Source: Amycolatopsis acidicola
GTDB lineage: Bacteria; Actinomycetota; Actinomycetes; Mycobacteriales; Pseudonocardiaceae
NCBI RefSeq assembly: GCF_007713735.2
Contig: NZ_VMNW02000007.1
Coordinates: 62,001-126,000, forward strand
Reading direction: 5' to 3'
DNA: 64,000 nt
Part shown: positions 51,162-59,022 of the stretch, piece by piece
Numbering within the stretch: position 1 is the stretch's first letter
Layout: each line of letters opens with the position of its first letter
Made by a program: the position numbers and the translations under genes
The notes under the pieces: model-generated
What the model was told of the DNA's origin: nothing
Databases searched by the model: none
The model's input: the letters and a program-made list of their open reading frames with translations, nothing else

Positions 51162-52508
51162 TCACCGCCCCGTTCCGGCCAGCAGGGAAATCGCCTCCGC
51201 GGCGCGGATGACGGAACGGTCGGCCATTCGCGGCCCGATGACCTGGACCGCCACGGGCAGACCGTCCGCGGATGCGCCGACCGGAACGGCGGCGGCCGGG
51301 AGGTACAGCGAACTGGCGATCCCGGTCCACACGGTGAGCGAGGAGCCGAGGCGGACGGATCCGTCCGGCGCCACGATCTCGCGTTCCCTCGATGCGCCAC
51401 GCTGATCGTGCGGAAACGCCACCACGGGCGTCACAGGGCAGAGCAGCAGATCGACGGTGTCGAACCATTCGGTCCAAAGTGCGCGCTGGCGGGCGCGGGC
51501 GCGCAAGGCGCGAAGCCAGTCACGGGTGTCCACGGGCGGACCTTCCGGATGGCTCAACGCGGTTTCCGCGCGCAAGCACGTCAGGAAAGCGTCGTGAACC
51601 GGACCGAGCGCGGGATGACCTTCGACGAGCCGCGCACCGGCGCTGTCCAGCAGCCCGGCCACGCGGTCGAGAGCCGCGGCGATGTCCCGGTCCGGCGGCG
51701 CGAGCCGATCGCCGGGCCACACCGCGACCCGCAGTTCGGACAGGTTCGTCCACCGGGGTTCCGGGAGTTCGAGCCGCCAGGCCGCATCCGCCGGAGTCCC
51801 GGCCAGCACCTCCAGCACCAGCCGGAGATCGGCCGCGCTTCGCGTGATCGGGCCGAAGACGTTCATGTCGAGCTGGTACTCACCACCGCCGGCCGTGTCG
51901 AGGTAGCCGTCCGCCGGCACGATCCCGAACGTCGGCTTCAGCGCGAAAGTGCCGCAGAACGCCGACGGGATCCGCAGCGAGCCACCGATGTCGGTGGCGA
52001 GGTCGAAGGCGCTGAGGTTCGTGGCGACGGCGGCCGCGGAGCCGCCGGAGGAGCCGCCACTCGTGCGTTCGGGCGCCCACGGGTTTCGCGTGGTACCGAA
52101 CAGTTCGTTGTGGGTTTCGACATCTCCGCACCACGCCGGGGTGTTCGTCTTCCCCAGCAGGATGCCACCCGCCCGCCGCAATTTCGCCACGGCGGTCGCG
52201 TCCCGCGCGGGCACGTGGTCCCGCAGCTCGGCCGCACCACTGGTCGTGCGGACATCCGCGGTGGCGATGGCGTCTTTGACCGTGAAGGGCAGGCCGTGCA
52301 ACGGACCTTGCCAGTCACCGCGGAATGCGGCGTCGTCGAGTTCGGCCGCGCGGTCGCGAGCGCGTCCGGCGTCCAGCGTCACCACCGCGTTCACCGCGGA
52401 TTCCCCGATCCTGGCAAGGAAATCCTCGACGAGCTCCTTCGACGACAGCTCCTTGCGCCGGATTGCCGCGGCGGCCTCGCTCGCGGTCAACTCCGCTGGG
52501 GCCGTCAC
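51162..52508 (-). CDS. Amidase (amidase signature family)
   Basis: A 448-residue Ser-cisSer-Lys amidohydrolase. Lys lies in LPFTVKDAIATADV near residue 74, the Gly/Ser-rich signature is ERTSGGSSGGSAAAVATNL near 145, and the nucleophile is in ATDIGGSLRIPSAFCG near residue 172. A GTG at 52508 overlaps the transporter stop as GTGA; longer frames into that gene were rejected. It hydrolyses an amide to acid and ammonia. Coupling to an aromatic acid transporter suggests that an aromatic amide is the substrate; this is inference. Confidence 0.87.
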   Translation of the reverse strand: MTAPAELTASEAAAAIRRKELSSKELVEDFLARIGESAVNAVVTLDAGRARDRAAELDDAAFRGDWQGPLHGLPFTVKDAIATADVRTTSGAAELRDHVPARDATAVAKLRRAGGILLGKTNTPAWCGDVETHNELFGTTRNPWAPERTSGGSSGGSAAAVATNLSAFDLATDIGGSLRIPSAFCGTFALKPTFGIVPADGYLDTAGGGEYQLDMNVFGPITRSAADLRLVLEVLAGTPADAAWRLELPEPRWTNLSELRVAVWPGDRLAPPDRDIAAALDRVAGLLDSAGARLVEGHPALGPVHDAFLTCLRAETALSHPEGPPVDTRDWLRALRARARQRALWTEWFDTVDLLLCPVTPVVAFPHDQRGASREREIVAPDGSVRLGSSLTVWTGIASSLYLPAAAVPVGASADGLPVAVQVIGPRMADRSVIRAAEAISLLAGTGR

Positions 52509-53854
52509 GCCTGCTCCGCAACCCGCGCGGGGGCGGATCGCCCTGCCGTGACGTTCGTGCGCACGGCAGCCAGCCCGATGATCGCGAGCGCGGTGATCAA
52601 AGCGAGGGCCAGGTACAGCACGCTGTCGGCGTGGACCGCGCCGAGCAGCGAACCACCGAGATACGGGCCGAGCACCGCACCCCAGCGGCCGACCCCGATC
52701 ATCATCCCCTGGCCGGTTCCGCGCGCCTGGACCGGATAGGTCTGCGCGCACACGTTGTACAGGACGTACAGACCGCCGTGCACGAACATCCCGGTGGCGC
52801 CGACCGCGACGGCGGTCAGCCACCCCGTCCCGGCAACCCCGATCCCGGCGATCGACACCGCACCGAGCGCGCACCACAGGACCATCAGGTTCCGCGCGCC
52901 CAGCCGGCGGTCCGCGATCGCCGCACCCAGCAGACCGCCCACAATGGACACTCCCTGCAATGTCGCGCCGAGCGCGAACCCCGACGAAACCGCGAAACCC
53001 CGCTCGATCAGCAAGGTGGGTGTCCACGCCGTGATCCCGTATGCCGCGAACAGCAACAGGAAAGCGGAGTACCAGAGCGCGACGGTGCGGCCGCGGAAAC
53101 CCCGGCTCAGCGGGAGACGCCAGCCGCCACCGGAGGCCGGCGTCTCGACCGTCAACCGCGCCGCCCGGAAAGCCTGGGCACGACCGGGGTTCATCCTCGA
53201 CAGCACGGCCGCCGCCCGGTCGTGCCTGCCATGCGCCACGAGCCATTCCGGCGACTCCGGGAGGACGAACGGCACGATCAGCGCGAGCAGGATCGTGCCG
53301 CCGCCGAGCAGAAACAGCGAATGCCAGCCGAGCGTGGGTGCGACGAAGATGCCGAAGAAGCCCGCCAGGATGCCGCCGACCGAGAACCCCGAAGCGCCCA
53401 GCACCGAAAGCCGGTTGCGGACCAGCCGGGGCAGGCATTCGTTCAGGTAGGCGACGCCGAGCGGCAGCAGGATGCCGAGCCCGAGCCCGGTGCACAACCG
53501 CAGCGCCAGGAACAGCCCGAACGAGTTCGCCGACAGCCCGGTCACCACGCTGAACACCCCGGACAGCAGCAGCCCGGCGATCAGCACCGGGCGCCGCCCG
53601 AACCTGTCGGCCACCGGCCCGTGCAGCAGCGCGCCGATCGCGAACCCGACCAGCCCGGCCGAAACGAGCAAGCCGCTATCAGCCCCTGACAGTCCCCAAG
53701 GCTGTTTCACGAAGGGGATGACGTACGACGGGACGAGCGTGTCGATCCCGTCGAAAACGATCGCGATGGCGATCACGGTCACCAGCGCCCAGTGGAAGGG
53801 GCGCACCGGTGCTTCGGCGATTTCCCGCCGGACATCAAGGACTTCGTCGGCCAT
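52505..53854 (-). CDS. MFS transporter, aromatic acid:H+ symporter (AAHS) type
   Basis: A 449-residue MFS protein of the PcaK/BenK kind. IAIVFDGIDTLVPSYVIPF in helix 1 carries the DGxD motif of aromatic acid symporters, HGPVADRFGRRPVLIAG is loop 2-3, and PESPEWLVAHGRHDRA is the central loop. ATG 53854 was chosen over an upstream in-frame GTG at 53992 that runs through the promoter repeat. It leads the operon transporter/amidase/MarR. It probably imports benzoate-like acids or the amide hydrolysed by the next gene. Confidence 0.87.
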   Translation of the reverse strand: MADEVLDVRREIAEAPVRPFHWALVTVIAIAIVFDGIDTLVPSYVIPFVKQPWGLSGADSGLLVSAGLVGFAIGALLHGPVADRFGRRPVLIAGLLLSGVFSVVTGLSANSFGLFLALRLCTGLGLGILLPLGVAYLNECLPRLVRNRLSVLGASGFSVGGILAGFFGIFVAPTLGWHSLFLLGGGTILLALIVPFVLPESPEWLVAHGRHDRAAAVLSRMNPGRAQAFRAARLTVETPASGGGWRLPLSRGFRGRTVALWYSAFLLLFAAYGITAWTPTLLIERGFAVSSGFALGATLQGVSIVGGLLGAAIADRRLGARNLMVLWCALGAVSIAGIGVAGTGWLTAVAVGATGMFVHGGLYVLYNVCAQTYPVQARGTGQGMMIGVGRWGAVLGPYLGGSLLGAVHADSVLYLALALITALAIIGLAAVRTNVTAGRSAPARVAEQA

Positions 53855-53981
53855 GGGGGGTTCCTCGGCTCGGTGGACTCGGACCGGAGCAGCGGGCGAG
53901 GAGGCCCGGAGGGATCGCGTGGCACGCGGCGTCACTGCCGGGCTGCCACTCCCGGTCCGGGTCCTCACCGGACAGCGAAAT

Positions 53982-53999
53982 ACTACATTCAAACGTAGT
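53982..53999. promoter_or_regulatory. Inverted repeat in the transporter/amidase promoter
   Basis: ACTACATTCAAACGTAGT with arms ACTAC/GTAGT, in an AT-rich island of the 149-bp gap between the transporter start and the FUSC stop. Likely an operator; the cognate regulator is unclear, since it differs from the 19-bp MarR-linked element. Confidence 0.4.
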
Positions 54000-54003
54000 T
54001 ACG

Positions 54004-56277
54004 TCAAGTTTTCGTCGCAAGATCGTCATCGCGGGCGAGCGTGACATCGGCCTTCGTGCACCGGCCGGACCCCAGGAACAGCCAGGTCGCGACCGCCGCG
54101 TACCCGGGCGCCGTCGCCACGACCAGATGTGCTCCGGCCTCGCCCGAGTCGAGACGGTACCGGCCGTCGGAGTCACCGTGCCCGACCCGGGAGGCGCCAC
54201 TGCCCAGGCGCACCGCGGTCACCGTCGCGGCGACAACGGGCGCGCCGTCCGGTCCGGCGACCCGGCCCGAGAGCACGGCCTTGGTGTGTCTCCCGGCCGT
54301 TTCCGCCAGATCGTCCAGGAGCTCCCGCACTCGCGCGACGCCACGGTCGCCAGGATCGGCCCGGCTCCATTCGTGCCAGGGGAACTCGCGGCGCTCCGAC
54401 AGCGTGTGGCTCAACTGGGTCGCGCGCACTGGGTGCGGCGAATCGTGCGCGAGCACGGCGAGCCGGCGGGTGTGCGCCACGAGCGCCACGTAACCGCCTG
54501 ACCGAACGGAAACCTTGCGGGTCCACAATGGACGCGCGGCGGCCGCGAGTGCGAACTGCCGCCGGTGCTCGTCGACCGCACGGGACAACGTGGGGAGACA
54601 CCCGTCACCGGCCGCGGGACGGACCTCCTCCAGTAGTTCCCCGAGCGCCTGGAAAAGCCGCCGCCGGGCGAGCGATTCCGCGTCCCTGGCCCGCACCGGC
54701 AGCACCACCCAGGCCACCAGAACCGCGATCGCGGCGCCGAGCGCGGTCTCCGCGAGCCGGATGGGCAGCAGCCCCGGATGGTAGCTGTGCATCAGGTCGT
54801 AGAGCTGGAACACGCAGAGGGTGATGAAGAAGACCAGCACCGCGTAGGAAACCGGCATCAGGTAGTAGCCGAGCAGGCAGCTGAGGAGCACGGCGGGGAT
54901 CACCAGCGCCGGGTTCCCGTGCAGCAGCGCGGTGACCGGGATCGCGACCAGGCAGCCGAGTACCGTGCCGGCCACCCGGTGCAGGCCACGGGACACCGTC
55001 TCGGCCACCGTCGCGGGCCCGAGCAGCACGATGAACACCGCGATCAGCGACCAGTAGTACTGCGTCGGCGACACCGGCATGCCCAGCACGATCGCCAGCG
55101 CCGCCGCGACGGTCGTCTGCACCGCCTGCCGCACGGGCAGCGCACCCCCGGCCACCGCCGCCGCGACTCCCGCCATCCCGGGCAGGGCACCGCCGGGCCC
55201 GACCGCGACCACCGGCGTGAACCCGGCAGCCGGATCGTGTCCGTCCGCTTCGTGCCAGCCACGGCCGGCCCGCACGCAGGCCAGCACGGCCACCGCCGTC
55301 TGCCAAGCCGGGTCCTCCGGGCCGGCGAGCAAGGATTCCAGCCGGTGTCGCGCCTCTTCGGCGGCTTCCTCGTCCGAGCCCCGGGCGAGCAGGCGCAGCA
55401 CCGGAACCCAGTGTCCGGCCGTGCCGGGCGAACCGCCCAGCCGGCGGACCGACTCGACGATCACATCAACCGCCGCTTCGCTGCGCAGCAAACGTTCACG
55501 GACGAATGCGGCGTGACCGGTGTTCCTGGAGGACGCCGGATCGGCGAGCCAGCCCTCGACAGTCAGGGCGACACTGGACAGCCGTGCGTAGCGGCGGTCC
55601 AGCCGGGTGCGCCGGACCCGGCCCGGGCGCTCGAGCAAACCCGCGGCTGCCGCGAAAACCAGTTCGGTTCGCCTGTGCCAGCCGCGCAACGCGTGCCGCA
55701 GAGAAGCGTGCGGCCGGTGCCGGAACAACGTCAGGGACAGCACCACGATGCACAGTCCGGCGACCACCTCCGCGCACACCAGCGACGGCAGCCGTGACAC
55801 CGGCGGCCGGACGATCATGGAGACGTAGCACCCGGTCCAGCCCACCAGGCCCAGCACCGCGAACGCCGGCCCGTAGCGGCGGACGAGCACCGCGCCGAAA
55901 GTGATCGCGACGAACCCGAGGAGTTCCGCGACCGTGCCCGCCTCCTCGCGCAGCAGCACCGCCACCGAGATCCCCGCGGTCGCGGCGACCGGCACGGCCA
56001 GCCCGAACCGGATCCGGGCGCTCGCGGTGCGCTGAAGCACCGCGGCGGAGCCCTGCATCGCCGCCACCCCACCGGCCAGCATCGCCGTCAGCGCGCCTTG
56101 ACCGGGGAACACCAGGGACGACACCAGGAACTCGGCGAGGAGTGCCACCCCGAGGCACAGGGTCGCGGCCCAGGCGCTCCGCCACCGCGCGAGCCCCGGA
56201 TCGAGCGCCGCGAACCACCCGGCGACACGTCCACTCCAGCCAGCCCGCACCGCACGACTCCCGTATGCTCGGATCAC
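54004..56277 (-). CDS. FUSC-family membrane protein with C-terminal carboxypeptidase regulatory-like domain
   Basis: A 757-residue protein. A first block of about six membrane segments (residues 25-170) and a second (about 395-520, including TQYYWSLIAVFIVLLGPATVAETVSRGLHRVAGTVLG) are separated by a soluble region, the layout of FUSC/aromatic acid exporter (AaeB-like) proteins. The last 90 residues (from about 666, VLSGRVAGPDGAPVVAATVTAV to SDGRYRLDSGEAGAHLVVATAPGY) form a carboxypeptidase regulatory-like beta-sandwich, not normally part of FUSC proteins. The start is a GTG at 56277 or 56250. The promoter holds operator copy A shared with the divergent alcohol dehydrogenase. It probably exports or buffers toxic aromatic acids. 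Confidence 0.82.
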   Translation of the reverse strand: MIRAYGSRAVRAGWSGRVAGWFAALDPGLARWRSAWAATLCLGVALLAEFLVSSLVFPGQGALTAMLAGGVAAMQGSAAVLQRTASARIRFGLAVPVAATAGISVAVLLREEAGTVAELLGFVAITFGAVLVRRYGPAFAVLGLVGWTGCYVSMIVRPPVSRLPSLVCAEVVAGLCIVVLSLTLFRHRPHASLRHALRGWHRRTELVFAAAAGLLERPGRVRRTRLDRRYARLSSVALTVEGWLADPASSRNTGHAAFVRERLLRSEAAVDVIVESVRRLGGSPGTAGHWVPVLRLLARGSDEEAAEEARHRLESLLAGPEDPAWQTAVAVLACVRAGRGWHEADGHDPAAGFTPVVAVGPGGALPGMAGVAAAVAGGALPVRQAVQTTVAAALAIVLGMPVSPTQYYWSLIAVFIVLLGPATVAETVSRGLHRVAGTVLGCLVAIPVTALLHGNPALVIPAVLLSCLLGYYLMPVSYAVLVFFITLCVFQLYDLMHSYHPGLLPIRLAETALGAAIAVLVAWVVLPVRARDAESLARRRLFQALGELLEEVRPAAGDGCLPTLSRAVDEHRRQFALAAAARPLWTRKVSVRSGGYVALVAHTRRLAVLAHDSPHPVRATQLSHTLSERREFPWHEWSRADPGDRGVARVRELLDDLAETAGRHTKAVLSGRVAGPDGAPVVAATVTAVRLGSGASRVGHGDSDGRYRLDSGEAGAHLVVATAPGYAAVATWLFLGSGRCTKADVTLARDDDLATKT

Positions 56278-56280
56278 GAT

Positions 56281-56299
56281 ATAGATGTATCGTACATGT
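56281..56299. promoter_or_regulatory. 19-bp operator-like element, copy A
   Basis: ATAGATGTATCGTACATGT containing the perfect repeat ATGTA-TCG-TACAT (56285-56297). It lies 4 nt before the FUSC GTG and 34 nt before the alcohol dehydrogenase ATG. It is 16/19 identical to copy B at the MarR gene. Confidence 0.65.
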
Positions 56300-56332
56300 A
56301 TTGCCGGAACGGCCCGGCGGAATCGAGGAACC

Positions 56333-57379
56333 ATGCGCGCGATCCAGTACCAGGGGGTCAGCACCGTCGAACTGACCGAGGTGAAGCGGCCGGTTCCGCC
56401 GCCGGGGCACGCGCTGGTGCGCGTGCGGGCCGCGGGGATCTGCCAGACCGACGTCCACGTGCGCGCGTCGCCGGTGGAGATGATCCCGGCGGGCACGGTG
56501 CTCGGGCACGAGATCGCCGGCACCGTCGAGGAGATCAACGGCCCGGCCGCCGGGCTCGGCATCGGCGGCCAGGTGGTGATCCATCCCGTGTGGTCCTGCG
56601 GCGTCTGCCGGATGTGTGTCGCGGGCAGGGAAAACGCGTGCCGGAACACGGCGGGCCGGATGTCCCCGGCGCCGACACCCGGTGTTTCGGTCGACGGCGG
56701 CTTGGCCGAGTATGTCTCGGCGCCGGTGTCCGCGCTCGTCCCCGCGGACGGGCTTGATCCCGCGTTCGCGGCCGTGCTGCCGGACGCGGGCCTGGTGCCG
56801 TTCCATTCGATCAACGCCGCGCGGGACCTGCTTCGCCCGGGCTCGACGGCGGTCGTGATCGGGATCGGCGGGCTCGGCCAGTTCGCAGTGCAGCTGCTGC
56901 GTGAGCTCACCGGCGCCCGCGTCATCGCGATGGACGTCCGGCCCGAACCGCTGGAAGTCGTCGCCGAGCAGGTGGACCAGACGCTGTTGAGCACCGATCC
57001 CGGCGCCGCTGGCGAAGTGCTGGCCGCGACCGGGGGTTACGGCGCCGACTTCGTGCTCGACCTCGTCGGCAACAGCGCCACGCTCGCCTTGTCCGGCGCG
57101 ATCGTCGCCCCCTACGGCGCGATCCGGGTGCCCGGCCTGTCCGACGGCGTGTTCGAGTTCCAGACCTCGCAGCTGCAGACCGCGCTCCCCTGGGGCGCGT
57201 CGCTCACCCGTCCCTACAGCGGCACGCACCAGGAACTGCACGACCTGGTCGCGCTCGCACAGACGGGCCGTCTCACCGCGAATCTCGTGCGGTACGGCTT
57301 CGGCGACGCGCTGCGGGCGATCGACGATCTGGAGGCGGGAAAGGTGCGCGGGCGCGCGGTCGTGGTCTTCGACAGCTGA
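56333..57379 (+). CDS. Zinc-dependent alcohol dehydrogenase (MDR family)
   Basis: A 348-residue medium-chain dehydrogenase. Catalytic zinc ligands lie in AAGICQTDVHV (Cys40) and GHEIAG (His/Glu near 65); the structural zinc cysteines are in CGVCRMCVAGRENAC near residues 89-103; VIGIGGLGQFAVQLL near 180 binds NAD. ATG 56333 follows GAGGAA; the frame also opens at 56285, inside the operator, which was rejected. It is the only plus-strand gene of this stretch and ends one base before the amidase stop. Likely an aryl or alkyl alcohol dehydrogenase under MarR control. Confidence 0.88.
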   Translation: MRAIQYQGVSTVELTEVKRPVPPPGHALVRVRAAGICQTDVHVRASPVEMIPAGTVLGHEIAGTVEEINGPAAGLGIGGQVVIHPVWSCGVCRMCVAGRENACRNTAGRMSPAPTPGVSVDGGLAEYVSAPVSALVPADGLDPAFAAVLPDAGLVPFHSINAARDLLRPGSTAVVIGIGGLGQFAVQLLRELTGARVIAMDVRPEPLEVVAEQVDQTLLSTDPGAAGEVLAATGGYGADFVLDLVGNSATLALSGAIVAPYGAIRVPGLSDGVFEFQTSQLQTALPWGASLTRPYSGTHQELHDLVALAQTGRLTANLVRYGFGDALRAIDDLEAGKVRGRAVVVFDS

Positions 57380-57380
57380 G

Positions 57381-58994
57381 TCAGGGAACCGCGAGCGGGC
57401 TGAGCGGGTCCTCATAGCGGGTTTCCGGGACTGTGTAAAGGAGATCGGTGTTGTACCGCACCATCGGCAAGGCCGCGGCGACGGCACCGCGCTCCTCCTC
57501 CGGCACGGTCAGGCCCGCCATCCGCAGGAGCGAGTCCGCCGTCGGATCCGGTCGCGGCGCGCTTTCCGGTGCGGCGGCAGGAGCCGGGGCCTGCGACGGT
57601 TTCACCTCCCCCGGGCGTCGCAGATGCCATTCCGTGCGCGACTGGAACGCGTCGCCGGCGCGAAGTACTGTCGCTTCGGCGAAATGCGGCCCTACGATCT
57701 GCGCTGCAAGCGGCAGGTTTCCCTCGCCGAAGCCGATCGGCACGCTCAACGCCGGGTTTCCGAGACTGTTCCAGTACGCGGTGTGATAGGCGAAATCCTG
57801 GCCCGCGAACAAAGTCGCCGTGTAGGCCGCGGCGTCGCCGACGTAGGGCGCGGGCCGCGTCACGAGCGGGGTGACGATCAGATCCACGTCCTCGAACACG
57901 GCGCCTACGAGCTTCCGGCCCGCGGCCCGCACCCGTTGTGCCTGGACGTAATCGGCTCCCGAGACGAACGCACCGAACCCCAGCGCGGCCCGGGTGGAGG
58001 CACCGTAGTCGGACCACCGCGTGCGGATGTCGGGAGCGTGGTAGGTCAGGGCCTCGGTCACGATCGACACGACCGCGGCGGCCGTGACCTCCCGGTACCG
58101 CGGCAGTTCGACCGGGCGCACGATGGCACCCGCCTTTTCCAGTGTGGCCACGAAATCCGCGAACAACCCCGCCAGCGCGGGATCGGCGCTGGAGTAGCGG
58201 GTGAGGTCGTCGACGCCGATCTGCAGCCCGGACAGGTCCCCGTCGAGTCCGGCGGTGAAGTCCGGCACCGCGCGCTCCGCCGACCACGGGCAGGACCCGT
58301 GCCCGGCCATCACGGCGAGCAGTGCGGCACAGTCCCGTGCGCTCGGCGCGAGCGGGCCGACGCAGTCCAATGTGTACCCGAGCGGGACACAGCCCGATTT
58401 GGGCACCCGGCCGAAAGTCGGTTTCAAGCCGGTCACCCCGCACAGCGCGGCCGGCATTCGCACGCTCGCGCCGGTGTCGGTGCCCAGCGCGCCCAGGAAC
58501 ATCCCGGCCGCGACGCCCGCGCCGGAGCCGGAACTGGAACCACCCGACCACCGGCCGGGATCCCACGGGTTCCGCGGGAGCGGGAACGGTTTCTCCGGAT
58601 CCGGGGCGCCGAGAGCGAACTCCATGGTCGTGGTCTTGCCGACCACCAGCGCTCCCGCGGCCCGGAGGCGTTGGACCACCGTCGCGTCACCGGAGCCCCA
58701 GGCACGGTCGAGCACCAGGCTCTGTCCCGTGGTCTCGCCGTCCTGGGTGGTGATGATGTCCTTGACCCCCAAGGGAATACCGAGCAGCGGCCGGTCACTG
58801 ACGCCCCCGGCGCGCGCCTTGTCCGCCTCTTGGGCGGCGGCGAGCGCGCTGTCGGGGAACCGCGACACGAACACGCCCAACGCGGCGTCCAGGCGATCGG
58901 CGGCCTCGAGTGCCTGTTCAGTCAGTTCGACGCTGGTCACCCGGCCGGATTCCAGTCCAGCCAGTGCGCCGGTGATGGTGAGGTATTCGATCAT
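57381..58994 (-). CDS. Amidase (amidase signature family)
   Basis: A 537-residue amidase, longer than the one at 51162 by a C-terminal Pro/Ala-rich linker (about residues 435-465) and a terminal helical segment. Lys is in IPLGVKDIITTQDG near residue 82, the signature is GRWSGGSSSGSGAGVAAG near 148, and the nucleophile is in GTDTGASVRMPAALCG near 178. ATG 58994 follows CGGAGACC. The C-terminal segment (LRMAGLTVPEEERGAVAAALPMVRYNTDLLY) resembles the short helical segment seen in gene clusters of this type as AtzG-like small proteins, but that is a weak impression. It is in the same direction as the acyl-CoA ligase upstream (28-nt gap), so amide hydrolysis followed by CoA activation is likely. 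Confidence 0.86.
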   Translation of the reverse strand: MIEYLTITGALAGLESGRVTSVELTEQALEAADRLDAALGVFVSRFPDSALAAAQEADKARAGGVSDRPLLGIPLGVKDIITTQDGETTGQSLVLDRAWGSGDATVVQRLRAAGALVVGKTTTMEFALGAPDPEKPFPLPRNPWDPGRWSGGSSSGSGAGVAAGMFLGALGTDTGASVRMPAALCGVTGLKPTFGRVPKSGCVPLGYTLDCVGPLAPSARDCAALLAVMAGHGSCPWSAERAVPDFTAGLDGDLSGLQIGVDDLTRYSSADPALAGLFADFVATLEKAGAIVRPVELPRYREVTAAAVVSIVTEALTYHAPDIRTRWSDYGASTRAALGFGAFVSGADYVQAQRVRAAGRKLVGAVFEDVDLIVTPLVTRPAPYVGDAAAYTATLFAGQDFAYHTAYWNSLGNPALSVPIGFGEGNLPLAAQIVGPHFAEATVLRAGDAFQSRTEWHLRRPGEVKPSQAPAPAAAPESAPRPDPTADSLLRMAGLTVPEEERGAVAAALPMVRYNTDLLYTVPETRYEDPLSPLAVP

Positions 58995-59022
58995 CGGTGG
59001 TCTCCGTTCAGGTCCGGTCGGT

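Noticed and set aside
53855..53992. N-terminal extension of the AAHS transporter from GTG 53992
   Set aside because: It would put 46 Arg/Pro-rich residues before the first helix and cover the promoter repeat at 53982; the ATG at 53854 gives the normal family N-terminus.
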